16,601 nucleotides of DNA from an uncultured Johnsonella sp. (GCA_900766185.1 CAAFUL010000038.1:1-16601); one strand, 5' to 3'. Shown: positions 1-7,933, numbered from the stretch's first letter. Notes: generated by a model from the letters alone, not told the origin. Made by a program: numbers and translations.

Positions 1-8
1 GGCGGGAG

Positions 9-203
9 ATAAAAAACTCCGTATAATTCAATCTTTTTAGCGGTTAACCCTTTTGATAAAGCAAGATACAAATTCCACAGACGAGGACTGTCGAGTGCAG
101 CTCGCCTGCTTTTGGCGAGCACACGAGTTCCGCAGTCTGTGTGAATTTGTCGAAGCTTTGAGAAAGGGTTGCGGGTATGATTGAATTATACGGAGTTTTT
201 TAT
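9..203. repeat. ~195-bp imperfect palindromic repeat element (E1)
   Basis: The outer arms 9-33 and 179-203 are perfect 25-bp inverted repeats. A second stem pairs 68-82 with 135-150, with one bulged base. The centre is a 7-bp GC-rich hairpin, 100-106 with 114-120, around a 7-nt loop. The right arm (141-203) returns in reverse complement at 16539-16601 with 62 of 63 bases identical, so this is a dispersed element and not a chance hairpin. The left and right arms differ in the middle, which gives the element an orientation. No ORF is present. It could be a non-autonomous mobile repeat or a structured RNA; the sequence alone does not decide. Confidence 0.8.
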
Positions 204-268
204 AAATATTAATTGTTTATGTTACTAACTTCCTGACAATACATATTAAAAAAATATCAAAAAAGTAC

Positions 269-297
269 TTTACTTTTTCACTTTAGTATGCTACCAT
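269..297 (+). promoter_or_regulatory. Candidate promoter of the amino acid transporter operon
   Basis: TTTACT (269-274) lies 17 bp before TACCAT (292-297), with a TG one base upstream of the -10 hexamer, as in extended -10 promoters. The predicted transcript would start near 304 and carry a ~100-nt leader. That leader holds two competing small inverted repeats, 326-331 with 359-364 and 360-364 with 374-378. Hexamer matches are moderate. Confidence 0.35.
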
Positions 298-404
298 ATC
301 ACCATGCTAATACAAGAAAGCGAATCAACTAATAAAGAAAGGTAAGCAGTTGTTTTAGTAGTTGGTATTTTATCAACTCACAATATTGCTTAAGGGTGGG
401 TATT

Positions 405-1286
405 ATGAGAAAAAATTTATTGTTAGGTTGTGCATGTGTTATGTCTATGTTTTTATTGGCAGCTTGTTCAGGCGGCTGTGCTGAGAGTTCACAGGCTTCT
501 TCAGAGTCATCGGCAAGTGCGGAGGCTACAAGCAGTGCGGAAGCTTCTTCTAAGGAAAGTGGTTCGGATACGGCAGCTATAGATGCAGACGGTGTATTTA
601 CAGTAGGTTTTGATCAGGATTTCCCACCTATGGGATTTGTGGATGATAATGGTGAGTTTACAGGTTTTGACCTTGAGCTTGCGGCTGAAGTTGCAAAAAG
701 ACTCGGTATGGAAATAAAGTATCAGCCTATAGCATGGGATGCTAAGGAAATGGAGATTGAGAGCGGCAATATTGATGTAATCTGGAACGGTTTTACAAGT
801 ACAGGAAGAGAGAATGATTATACATGGTCTAAGCCATATATGGAAAATAAACAGGTATTTGTTGTAAGCAAGGATTCTGGTATAACTAAGGTTGAGGAAT
901 TAAAGGGTAAGAAGGTAGAAGTTCAAGTTGACTCTTCAGGAGAGAAGGCATTAGCGGAGAATAAAGAGCTTTCAGACAGTTTTGCAGAACTTATTACTAC
1001 AGCTGACTACAACACCGCATTCCAAGACTTGGAGATGGGTGCAACCGATGCAGTAGCTATGGATATAATAGTTGCAGCTTATCAGTTGAAGAAAAGAGGA
1101 GACGGTAAATATATCATCCTCGAAGATGAGCCTATATCAACAGAAGAGTATGGAATAGGATTTAAGAAGGGCAATACCGCATTAAGAGATGCAGTAGATG
1201 CGAAACTTGTGGAAATGGCAGCGGACGGAACATTAAAGTCTGTATCGGAAAAATGGTTTGATACAGATGTAACTACTATTAAGTAA
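405..1286 (+). CDS. Amino acid ABC transporter substrate-binding lipoprotein
   Basis: Extracellular, lipid-anchored receptor of a polar amino acid importer (SBP_bac_3 family), 293 aa from the ATG at 405. A GTG at 396 in the same frame is possible, but the AGGGTGGG ribosome site (393-400) would overlap it, so 405 is preferred. The N-terminus is a lipoprotein signal with lipobox LAAC and modified Cys21. A low-complexity Ser/Ala/Glu linker (about 22-58) precedes the folded domain. That domain opens with FTVGFDQDFPPMGF (65-78) and the GFDLELAAEVAKRLG segment, both typical of the family. Arg135 in STGREND fits the arginine that usually binds the ligand carboxylate. The permease and ATPase follow directly. 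The substrate (polar amino acid or cystine) cannot be set from sequence. Confidence 0.9.
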   Translation: MRKNLLLGCACVMSMFLLAACSGGCAESSQASSESSASAEATSSAEASSKESGSDTAAIDADGVFTVGFDQDFPPMGFVDDNGEFTGFDLELAAEVAKRLGMEIKYQPIAWDAKEMEIESGNIDVIWNGFTSTGRENDYTWSKPYMENKQVFVVSKDSGITKVEELKGKKVEVQVDSSGEKALAENKELSDSFAELITTADYNTAFQDLEMGATDAVAMDIIVAAYQLKKRGDGKYIILEDEPISTEEYGIGFKKGNTALRDAVDAKLVEMAADGTLKSVSEKWFDTDVTTIK

Positions 1287-1405
1287 CGGTTGTCGGTCTT
1301 AGCATTATAAGAGTTGATCTAAGATGCTTAAATAAGATTAAATTCGCAGGGATTTATATGATGTGGAAAAGGCTGACAGATTGGGAGTTTAAGTAATAAA
1401 TATTT

Positions 1406-1436
1406 GGGGGCATGATATAATATATCTGCCCCTTTG
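1406..1436 (+). terminator. Hairpin between binding-protein and permease genes
   Basis: GGGGCA (1407-1412) pairs with TGCCCC (1427-1432). The stem continues through GATAT/ATATC with one bulged T and is followed by a short TTT. Hairpins at this place often make a partial terminator or protect the 3' end of the binding-protein mRNA, giving more receptor than permease. The short T-run argues for a leaky stop; this role is inferred. Confidence 0.5.
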
Positions 1437-1478
1437 CTTATGTTAAACTATATGTTAAAATAAATAAGAGGTATTAAT

Positions 1479-2147
1479 ATGCGTTTGATAGATATATTGA
1501 ATATATTGAATATATTGACACAATTATCAGAAGGTATGCTTTTCAGTATACTTATATTTTCGGTAACTTTGATTTTATCCTTGCCCTTAGGGCTTTTGGT
1601 TGCATTTGCGAGAATGAGCAAAATAGAAGCAATCAGAATACCGGCAAGTATATATATTTCTATTATGAGGGGTACTCCTCTTATGCTCCAACTTATGGTG
1701 GTGTACTTCGGACCTTATTATATATTCGGTATAAAGGTTGTGGATAATTATAGAATTATAGCGGCATTGATTGGATTTGTGATCAATTATGCGGCTTACT
1801 TTGCCGAGATCTACAGAGGCGGTATTCAGTCTATAGGCAGGGGGCAATACGAGGCTGCAAAGCTTTTAGGCTATACTAAGACACAGACCTTTATAGTAAT
1901 TATTCTTCCACAGGTAATAAAAAGGATACTCCCGTCTATTACCAATGAGGTAATTACCTTGATAAAGGATACTTCACTTGCATTTACTATATCTGTTTTG
2001 GAAATGTTTAGCAGAGCTAAGGCTTTGGCAAGCAGCAGTACCAGTATGGTACCTTTTGTGGTAGCGGCTTGCATTTACTATGTATTTAATTTCATAGTGG
2101 AATTCATCATGAACGGCATTGAAAAAAGATTAGAGTATTACAGATAG
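1479..2147 (+). CDS. Amino acid ABC transporter permease
   Basis: Integral membrane subunit (222 aa) of the importer, of the HisM/GlnP type. It is hydrophobic throughout, with several membrane spans from about residue 18 on. The SIMRGTPLMLQL segment (61-72) and the cytoplasmic EAA loop (EAAKLLGYTKTQTF, 125-138, with Gly131) are family hallmarks; the EAA loop docks on the ATPase. The start has an AAGAGG site 7 nt upstream. The first codons contain three perfect in-frame copies of a 9-bp repeat (1492-1518) encoding ILN/ILN/IL. The downstream ATPase begins 10 bp after the stop, so the two are co-transcribed. Length is normal for the family. Confidence 0.92.
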   Translation: MRLIDILNILNILTQLSEGMLFSILIFSVTLILSLPLGLLVAFARMSKIEAIRIPASIYISIMRGTPLMLQLMVVYFGPYYIFGIKVVDNYRIIAALIGFVINYAAYFAEIYRGGIQSIGRGQYEAAKLLGYTKTQTFIVIILPQVIKRILPSITNEVITLIKDTSLAFTISVLEMFSRAKALASSSTSMVPFVVAACIYYVFNFIVEFIMNGIEKRLEYYR

Positions 2148-2157
2148 AGGTGAGGTT

Positions 2158-2910
2158 ATGAATATATTAAATATACAAAATGCGGCAAAGAGTTTTGACG
2201 GTACAGAGGTTATAAAGGATATATCACTTAAGGTTGATAAGGCGGAGGTTGTGTCAATAATAGGTCCGTCAGGCTCGGGTAAATCAACACTTTTAAGATG
2301 TGCTACATTTTTGGAAACTCTTGATAAGGGGAGTATTTCATATATGGATATGGAAGCCGTAAAAAGCGTTGATGGAAAGAGTGTATATAAGGATGCGAAG
2401 GCTCTTAAGGACATAAGCTCATGTTTCGGACTGGTATTTCAACAATTTAACTTGTTTCCGCACATGAGTGTGCTTAAGAATATAATTGATGCACCTGTAA
2501 GAGTTCAAAAGAAAAGTAAGGAAGAGGCTGTAGAAATTGCAAGAGATTTACTTGGTAAGATAGGTCTTTCGGATAAGGAGAATGCATATCCGTATCAGCT
2601 TTCAGGCGGTCAGCAGCAAAGAGTGGCGATAGCAAGGGCTTTGGCATTAAGACCTAAGATACTTTTGTTTGATGAGCCGACCTCAGCTCTTGATCCGCAG
2701 CTTAGCAAGGAGCTTGTTAAGCTGATCAAATCATTGACAGATCTGCATATAGCCATGCTTATAGTAACTCACGATATGGAATTTGCCAAGGAGGTAAGCG
2801 ATAGACTTATATTTATAGCAGATGGTGAAATCATAGAAGAGGGAAGTCCTGAGGAAATCTTTAATTCCAAACATGAAAGAACTAGGGCTTTTTTGGGAAA
2901 TGCCGATTAA
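2158..2910 (+). CDS. Amino acid ABC transporter ATP-binding protein
   Basis: Cytoplasmic ATPase (250 aa) that powers the importer, of the GlnQ/HisP type. All motifs are intact: Walker A GPSGSGKST (36-44), Q-loop Gln95 in FQQFNLFPHMSV, signature LSGGQQQR (148-155), Walker B ILLFDEPTSALDP (168-180) and switch His205 in VTHDM. The ribosome site AGAGGTGAGG overlaps the permease stop codon, so translation is probably coupled. The segment of about residues 60-90 between Walker A and the Q-loop carries extra charged sequence, within the usual variation for the group. A hairpin region follows the gene and probably ends the operon. Confidence 0.95.
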   Translation: MNILNIQNAAKSFDGTEVIKDISLKVDKAEVVSIIGPSGSGKSTLLRCATFLETLDKGSISYMDMEAVKSVDGKSVYKDAKALKDISSCFGLVFQQFNLFPHMSVLKNIIDAPVRVQKKSKEEAVEIARDLLGKIGLSDKENAYPYQLSGGQQQRVAIARALALRPKILLFDEPTSALDPQLSKELVKLIKSLTDLHIAMLIVTHDMEFAKEVSDRLIFIADGEIIEEGSPEEIFNSKHERTRAFLGNAD

Positions 2911-2915
2911 GTCGC

Positions 2916-2970
2916 TATAACAGTTAGTTTTTTAACTAATATAAATGACCTAACTAAACTGTTATATTTT
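2916..2970 (+). terminator. Putative terminator or palindrome after the transporter operon
   Basis: 2916-2929 pairs with 2952-2966 (14 bp with one bulged base), followed by TTTT. An inner hairpin TTAGTT/AACTAA (2924-2929 with 2934-2939) around a T4 loop competes with it. The stem is AT-rich and the T-tract short, so termination strength is uncertain. Confidence 0.5.
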
Positions 2971-2975
2971 ATAAT
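2945..2975 (+). promoter_or_regulatory. Weak candidate promoter for pyrC
   Basis: A perfect -10 hexamer TATAAT lies at 2970-2975. The only -35-like sequence is ATGACC at 2945-2950, with a long 19-bp spacer. It overlaps the end of the transporter terminator hairpin and would give a leader of about 80 nt. I see no PyrR-type antiterminator/terminator structure in that leader. Confidence 0.3.
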
Positions 2976-3061
2976 GAGGGTCAGCTTGATGTATATATCC
3001 GACCGGTAAAACTGTTGCATATTTTCAAAGTAAATTAAATCCAAGATAAGGAGTATTATTT

Positions 3062-4357
3062 ATGTTAATGCTTAAAGCCGCCAGGCTAATAGATCCTGCA
3101 AGCAGGACTGATGATGTGAAAGACATACTTATTGCGGAGAGAAAGATTATTAAAATATCTGATAATCTTGACCTTGAAGCAGATATGATAGCCAGAGCCA
3201 AGGGCGAACGCTTAGAGATAATAGACTGTTCGGGTTTGGTTGCGGCTCCGGGGCTTATTGACAGCCATGTGCATATGAGAGAACCGGGATTTTGCTATAA
3301 AGAAGATATCAATTCGGCTGCCGAAGCAGCAAAGGCAGGAGGATTTACAACTATAATAGGTATGGCAAATACCAAGCCGAGTCTGGATAACAAAGAGGCT
3401 ATACTTGAAGTTATAAAAAAGGGAAGAAAAACCGGTATAAGAGTAAGGACTTGTGCCAACATAACCAAACTTATGAGAGGTGAAGAGCTTGTCAATATGA
3501 GGGAGCTTAGAGAGGCGGGAGTTGTAGGATTTACGGATGACGGACTTCCGTTAACCGATGCGGAACTGGTAAAAGAGGCGATGAGACAGGCTAGGATACT
3601 GAAGCTTCCTTTGGCATTTCATGAGGAAGATCCCAGATATGTAACCGAGGCAGGAATCAATGCCGGAGAGGTTGCTATTAGACTCGGTCTTACCGGAGCT
3701 GACAGGGCGGCAGAGACTATGATGGTTGAAAGAGACTGTAAGATAGCTTTGCAAACCGGAGCAAGTATTTGTATACAGCATGTAAGTGCCAAAGAAACAG
3801 TGGACTGGATCAGGAGGGCTAAAAGACAGGGGGCAAGAGTTCATGCAGAAGCCAGTCCTCATCATTTTAGCCTGACCGAAGATGCGGTACTCAAATACGG
3901 TACTTTGGCAAAGGTAAACCCTCCCATAAGGCTTGAAGAAGACAGACTGGCTATAATAGAAGGACTAAAAGACGGCACTATAGATATAATTGCAACGGAT
4001 CATGCACCACACAGTAAAGAAGAAAAGGAAAGAGAATTTACCGAAGCACCAAGCGGTATGATAGGGCTTGAGACTTCATTATCACTTGGAATTATGAACT
4101 TGGTTGATACAGGCTACCTTAAGTTAAGTCAGCTTATAAATTGTATGACCTATGCACCTTCACTGCTTTACAATCTTGAGGGTGGAGCGGTAAAAGAAGA
4201 CGGGGTAGCTGATGTGGTAATATTTGACCCTAATAAATATTGGAACTATGATAAGTCAAGGAGCAAATCATCAAACAGCCCTTGGCTTGGAACTAAGTTA
4301 AAGGGCAAGGTACTGCTGACGATATGTGACGGAATTATAGTATATGACGCAAGGTAA
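3062..4357 (+). CDS. pyrC: Dihydroorotase
   Basis: Catalyses reversible cyclisation of N-carbamoyl-aspartate to dihydroorotate, step three of pyrimidine synthesis, in the cytoplasm. At 431 aa it is of the usual class I length. Visible active-site features: the HxH metal motif in DSHVHMREPG (His69, His71) with substrate-binding Arg73; Asp159/160 in FTDDG, where class I enzymes have the bridging Asp; His187 (FHEED); His240 (IQHVS); and Asp313 in ATDHAPHS. The C-terminal SPWLGTKLKGKV segment is also typical. ATG 3062 is preferred over the in-frame ATG at 3068 because AAGGAG (3048-3053) is 8 nt upstream. It stands alone without other pyr genes, so identity rests on motifs, not context; allantoinase-like relatives are less likely. 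Confidence 0.92.
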   Translation: MLMLKAARLIDPASRTDDVKDILIAERKIIKISDNLDLEADMIARAKGERLEIIDCSGLVAAPGLIDSHVHMREPGFCYKEDINSAAEAAKAGGFTTIIGMANTKPSLDNKEAILEVIKKGRKTGIRVRTCANITKLMRGEELVNMRELREAGVVGFTDDGLPLTDAELVKEAMRQARILKLPLAFHEEDPRYVTEAGINAGEVAIRLGLTGADRAAETMMVERDCKIALQTGASICIQHVSAKETVDWIRRAKRQGARVHAEASPHHFSLTEDAVLKYGTLAKVNPPIRLEEDRLAIIEGLKDGTIDIIATDHAPHSKEEKEREFTEAPSGMIGLETSLSLGIMNLVDTGYLKLSQLINCMTYAPSLLYNLEGGAVKEDGVADVVIFDPNKYWNYDKSRSKSSNSPWLGTKLKGKVLLTICDGIIVYDAR

Positions 4358-4439
4358 GTGGCTTGTACTGTGTGCTTAGTATGTGAACAAGCTATGATTA
4401 TTAAAGAATTGATAAATGTATACAACATAGACAATTAAA

Positions 4440-4558
4440 CATATCTTTCGAGGACAATCCAAGACCGCCGGTACTTGCTTTACCGAGCCGTAAGGCGAAG
4501 GGAAGGCTTAGTACCGCTGCGAGGTTTTGGTTAAGAGAGCGTGTCTGAGAAAGATATG
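4440..4558. repeat. Nested-hairpin palindromic element (E2)
   Basis: Four nested stems can be drawn: 4440-4449 with 4549-4558 (10 bp, perfect), 4459-4466 with 4523-4530 (8 bp with one G-T), 4469-4475 with 4510-4516 (7 bp, perfect) and 4477-4483 with 4490-4496 (7 bp with one G-T). It shares short core sequences with the element at 9-203 (CGAGGAC on the left, AGTNCCGC on the right) and with the one at 12143-12259 (AAGGCGAAG then AGG and CTT). No ORF is present. It fills most of the 251-bp gap between pyrC and mtaB. Confidence 0.6.
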
Positions 4559-4608
4559 GTTTGTCCCCCTCAACATACTAACCCACAGTGGAATAGGAGT
4601 ATTAAATT

Positions 4609-5937
4609 TTGAAGAAGGTTGCATTTCATACCTTAGGTTGTAAAGTAAATATATATGAAACAGAAGCTATGCAAGAACTGATGCAAAGAGCCGGCTACAG
4701 CATAGTTGATTTTGATGATAAGGCTGACATTTATGTCGTAAATACCTGCTCTGTTACAAATATGGCAGACAGGAAATCAAGACAAATGTTGCATAAGGCT
4801 AAAAAAGATAATCCCGAGGCTATAGTAGTCGCAGTCGGATGCTATGTGCAGGCAGCTGCAAAGTCGATAAAACAGGACGAAAAAATAGACATTATAATAG
4901 GCAATAACATGAAAAATAAAATTGCCGATATTATAAATAATTATTATGAACATCAGGATCCGGATACTGTAGATATATCCGGTGATTTTGTGTTAGATAT
5001 AAGTAAAATCAAGGAATATGAAGAGTTTAGGGTGCTTAAACATAAGGAGCATACCAGAGCCTTTATAAAGATACAAGACGGCTGTAATCAATTTTGTTCT
5101 TATTGCATCATACCCTATACAAGGGGTAGAGTAAGAAGCAGAAGTATAGAAGAGATAGAAAAAGAAGTAAGGGACTTGGTAAATGTAGGCTACAAGGAAG
5201 TGGTACTCACAGGTATACATATATCTTCTTACGGATTGGATTTTGAAGAAAAAATTAAGCTTATAGAGCTGGTGGAAGCAGTTGCTAAGATAGAAGGAGT
5301 TAAGAGACTTAGGATAAGTTCACTGGAACCCAGAGTGGTTACTGAGGAGTTTGTAAAAAGACTTTCAAAACTTGAAAACTTCTGCCCGCATTTTCATCTT
5401 TCTTTACAAAGCGGTTCCGATACTACATTAAAGGCTATGTCCAGAAGATATAGTGCCTTGGAGTTTAAAGAGGGAGTAAGGCTTATAAGAAAGTACTTTG
5501 ATATGCCGGCGCTGACTACTGATATAATAGCAGGCTTTCCAAGTGAAACTAAGGAAGACTTTATAGAATCGCTTGAATATATTAAGGATATTGAGTTTTT
5601 TGAACTTCATGTGTTCCCCTACTCCAAGCGAGAAGGTACTAAGGCGGCTACTATGAAAGAAACCCTTGGCAATAAGGATAAAACAAGGAGAGTTAATCTT
5701 TTGCTTGCTATGCAAAAACCTATAACAAGAAAGTTTTTGGAGGATAAACTTGGCTGTGAGGTAGAGGTGCTTATAGAAGATGAATTTGAGCATGAAGGTA
5801 GGAGGTATATCTTAGGTCACAGCAAGGAGTATATTAAGGTGGCGCTTCCATATAAAGAAGCTGCAAGAAATACGATTATTAATGCAAGGCTTAAATCTTT
5901 TATAAAAGATGATATTATATTGGCAGATTCGGTATAG
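4609..5937 (+). CDS. mtaB: tRNA threonylcarbamoyladenosine methylthiotransferase (MtaB)
   Basis: Radical-SAM enzyme that adds a methylthio group to t6A37 of tRNAs reading ANN codons, making ms2t6A. The 442 aa fit the MtaB subfamily. The N-terminal UPF0004 domain holds the second iron-sulfur cluster cysteines Cys11 (HTLGCKVN), Cys47 (NTCSVTN) and Cys78 (VGCYVQ). The radical-SAM CxxxCxxC is Cys159, Cys163 and Cys166 in DGCNQFCSYC. The C-terminal part (about 380-440) fits a TRAM RNA-binding domain. The start is TTG, chosen because TAGGAG lies 9 nt upstream and the protein then begins with the conserved MKKVAFHTLGCKVN. The HTLGCKVNIYE and SVTNMADRKSRQ style favours MtaB over MiaB or RimO. Confidence 0.93.
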   Translation: MKKVAFHTLGCKVNIYETEAMQELMQRAGYSIVDFDDKADIYVVNTCSVTNMADRKSRQMLHKAKKDNPEAIVVAVGCYVQAAAKSIKQDEKIDIIIGNNMKNKIADIINNYYEHQDPDTVDISGDFVLDISKIKEYEEFRVLKHKEHTRAFIKIQDGCNQFCSYCIIPYTRGRVRSRSIEEIEKEVRDLVNVGYKEVVLTGIHISSYGLDFEEKIKLIELVEAVAKIEGVKRLRISSLEPRVVTEEFVKRLSKLENFCPHFHLSLQSGSDTTLKAMSRRYSALEFKEGVRLIRKYFDMPALTTDIIAGFPSETKEDFIESLEYIKDIEFFELHVFPYSKREGTKAATMKETLGNKDKTRRVNLLLAMQKPITRKFLEDKLGCEVEVLIEDEFEHEGRRYILGHSKEYIKVALPYKEAARNTIINARLKSFIKDDIILADSV

Positions 5938-6259
5938 TTGATCCGGTGTACTTACCTGTTGATATCTATATTAGCACCATCAGGTTAAGACATGGTAGTA
6001 ATGTAGGATAAAGAAAGTTGAGGCTTACTATACTATACTATTTTTGATATTACAGTAGTGTACGGACTCAATGATACTTAAAGTGGCTTTCTTTTTGATA
6101 TTGTAAAGTGCCAAAACACCTATAATACCGGTTTAAATATCAAAATATCAGTGTATTGGCACATTGTCAGTAATAAACAGACTTTTAAATGTATGTACCG
6201 GGTTATAGCATGTATTATTATATGGTATAGCAGATACAGGTGCTTTATGTAGTATAAAC
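5938..6259. other. Non-coding stretch with several small inverted repeats
   Basis: No convincing ORF on either strand. Contents: an imperfect stem 5951-5958 with 5981-5989; a TACTA triplet repeat at 6026-6040; AAAGAAAG (6010-6017) against CTTTCTTT (6087-6094); TTTTGATATT twice (near 6042 and 6094) with inverted partners near 6136-6150; and a 12-bp stem with one mismatch, 6108-6119 with 6151-6162. This could be the decayed remains of a palindromic element. No clear terminator with a T-run follows mtaB. Confidence 0.45.
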
Positions 6260-6287
6260 TTGAATTTTTTGAAAAAAATAGTAAAAT
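6260..6287 (+). promoter_or_regulatory. Candidate promoter for leuB
   Basis: TTGAAT (6260-6265), a 16-bp spacer and TAAAAT (6282-6287). The predicted start near 6294 would place the strong hairpin at 6301-6330 at the very 5' end of a ~300-nt leuB leader. Confidence 0.4.
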
Positions 6288-6300
6288 TACCCTAAGCTTC

Positions 6301-6330
6301 TAAAGGGGGCTGTTTTTACAGCTCCCTTTA
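6301..6330. other. Strong 13-bp hairpin in the leuB upstream region
   Basis: 6301-6313 pairs with 6318-6330 across 13 bp with a single G-T pair and a TTTT loop. It is GC-rich and stable, but no T-tract follows on either strand, so it is not a standard intrinsic terminator. It could stabilise the 5' end of the leuB transcript or be a degenerate terminator. Confidence 0.55.
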
Positions 6331-6596
6331 GTTAGTTTATAAAGTTATAGAAGGCTTTACATTAACCAATATCTTACTTTGGACAGGTTTACACGAACTC
6401 AGACCGGCAGCATTAATAAGCTTCTTTGCATAGCAGCTTGCTAAAGCAAGTACAGGAGGTCTTTGATCGTTATTGACTTTACAATAATAAGATATAAAGA
6501 AAACTATAGAGGGAAATGACAATGGTGCTATGCCGTTAATTAATTGCAAGAGCCTATCTTATAGTTGATTAAACATTTTTTGATGAGGGGGTTTTT
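6331..6596. other. leuB leader region without recognised motif
   Basis: Between the hairpin and leuB I find no T-box sequence, no convincing leader peptide and no gene. A small stem CTTGC/GCAAG sits at 6437-6450, and an AGGAGG at 6454-6459 has only a TTG-started 18-codon frame after it. The ribosome site of leuB is GAGGGG at 6585-6590. Confidence 0.4.
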
Positions 6597-7682
6597 ATGA
6601 AGGCAAGGTTGGGAATTATTGAAGGAGACGGTATAGGTCCGGAAATAGTAACACAGGCTAAGAGGGTTTTAGACAAAATAGCCTTAGTCTATGGACATAG
6701 CTTTGAGTATGTTGACATAGATATGGGCGGTTGCTCTATAGATAAGTATGGGACTTCGCTTACGGATGACAATCTGGCGCTTGCCAAAGCCTGTGATGCG
6801 GTTTTGCTTGGAGCGGTTGGCGGCGATACTTCCAATAAAGCTTGGTACAGTATAGATGTTGATAAAAGACCTGAAGCCGGACTTTTAAAACTCAGAAAGG
6901 GGCTTAATCTATTTGCCAATCTAAGACCGGTATATCTTTATAAAAGTCTTGCAAAGGCTTGTCCGCTGAAAGAGGAAGCGGTAAAGGACGGTTTTGATAT
7001 AATGATAGTAAGGGAACTGACCGGAGGCTTGTATTTCGGAGAAAGAAGTACAAGAGTTGAGAACTCAAAAAGAATAGCCACGGATACTCTTAATTACAGT
7101 GAGGACGAGATCAGAAGAGTTGCTATAAAGGCATTTGAGCTGGCAGCAAAAAGAAAGAGCAAGCTTACAAGCGTAGACAAGGCAAATGTACTGGACTCAT
7201 CAAGACTTTGGAGAAGTGTGGTTGAAGAAGTGGCAAGAGATTACAGTAAAGTTAAACTAAATCATATGTTGGTGGATAATTGCGCCATGCAGCTTATAGT
7301 AAATCCCTCTGAATTTGACATAATTCTTACCGAAAATATGTTTGGAGACATACTATCTGACGAGGCAAGTGTACTTACCGGTTCAATAGGTATGTTAAGC
7401 TCGGCAAGTCTTAACGATACAAGCTTCGGTCTTTATGAGCCAAGTCACGGTTCGGCTCCCGATATTAAGGGCAAAGGCATAGCCAATCCTATAGCTACTA
7501 TTATAAGTGCGGCAATGCTTCTTGGTATTTCTCTTGGACTTGATAAAGAAAGAAAGGCGGTTGAGTCTGCGGTCGAAGCGGTACTTGAGTCCGGTGCAAG
7601 AACTATAGATATAAGTGAAGATAAGAAAAATTATTTAGGTACAAAAGAAATAACCGATTTAATACTGGCGAATATAAACTAA
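6597..7682 (+). CDS. leuB: 3-isopropylmalate dehydrogenase
   Basis: NAD-dependent oxidation and decarboxylation of 3-isopropylmalate to 2-ketoisocaproate, the third step of leucine synthesis; cytoplasmic. At 361 aa it has normal length. The active site is complete: Arg100, Arg110, Arg139 (RELTGGLYFGE, with Tyr146), Lys195 in VDKANVLDSSRLWR, Asp227 (VDNCAMQL), and Asp251 and Asp255 in ENMFGDILSDEAS. The cofactor loop GLYEPSHGSAPDIKGKGIANP (about 278-298) is typical of NAD users. The ELTGGLYFGE motif separates it from isocitrate and tartrate dehydrogenases. leuA, leuC and leuD are not adjacent, which is unusual since leuCDB normally cluster. ilvD follows after 282 bp. Confidence 0.95.
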   Translation: MKARLGIIEGDGIGPEIVTQAKRVLDKIALVYGHSFEYVDIDMGGCSIDKYGTSLTDDNLALAKACDAVLLGAVGGDTSNKAWYSIDVDKRPEAGLLKLRKGLNLFANLRPVYLYKSLAKACPLKEEAVKDGFDIMIVRELTGGLYFGERSTRVENSKRIATDTLNYSEDEIRRVAIKAFELAAKRKSKLTSVDKANVLDSSRLWRSVVEEVARDYSKVKLNHMLVDNCAMQLIVNPSEFDIILTENMFGDILSDEASVLTGSIGMLSSASLNDTSFGLYEPSHGSAPDIKGKGIANPIATIISAAMLLGISLGLDKERKAVESAVEAVLESGARTIDISEDKKNYLGTKEITDLILANIN

Positions 7683-7735
7683 TGTAGTCTTACTCAAGAT
7701 GGCAGTAAGCTTAAATATCAACAGGTCAATACACT

Positions 7736-7763
7736 AAGATATAAAGTTTAAGATATAAAATTT
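7736..7763. repeat. 14-bp tandem duplication
   Basis: Two head-to-tail copies, 7736-7749 and 7750-7763, identical at 13 of 14 positions, in the AT-rich gap between leuB and ilvD. No function can be assigned. Confidence 0.7.
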
Positions 7764-7828
7764 ATAGTTCGGTAAAATAGGTAATAAGCATTTAAAATAT
7801 TATATACTTAATATATAGACATAAATCA

Positions 7829-7933
7829 GTTACAGTTTAAGTAGCTTAGGTATATACATATATAATATATACCTGAAAGCAAGCTTTTATTTAATATATT
7901 ATATATGTATATCTAAGCCGGCTTAACTGTAAG
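7829..7933. mobile_element. MITE-like element, copy 1, with 8-bp target duplication
   Basis: The ~105-bp element begins GTTACAGTTTAAG and ends with the inverse of CTTACAGTTAAG. Perfect copies of ATAAATCA flank it directly (7821-7828 and 7934-7941), the mark of a transposase-type insertion. Inside, 7852-7870 and 7894-7912 form a perfect 19-bp AT-rich stem around ACCTGAAAGC and AAGCTT. It has no coding capacity. The core (7852-7916) is repeated at 11962-12026 with 59 of 65 bases identical. The right end is 31 bp from the ilvD start, so it lies in or beside the ilvD 5' untranslated region. Confidence 0.75.

Noticed and set aside
100..120. Central hairpin of E1 as an intrinsic terminator
   Set aside because: No T-tract follows on either strand; it is part of a larger palindrome that recurs at the window end.
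6473..6498. TTGACT followed by TATAAA upstream of leuB as a promoter
   Set aside because: The spacing is only 14 bp; the pair at 6260-6287 is better placed.
6454..6519. 18-codon TTG-started leader peptide after AGGAGG upstream of leuB
   Set aside because: Only 3 nt separate the site from the TTG, the peptide is not rich in leucine, and no terminator/antiterminator pair follows.
6337..6549. 70-aa minus-strand ORF before leuB
   Set aside because: No ribosome site or recognisable domain, and the composition looks random.
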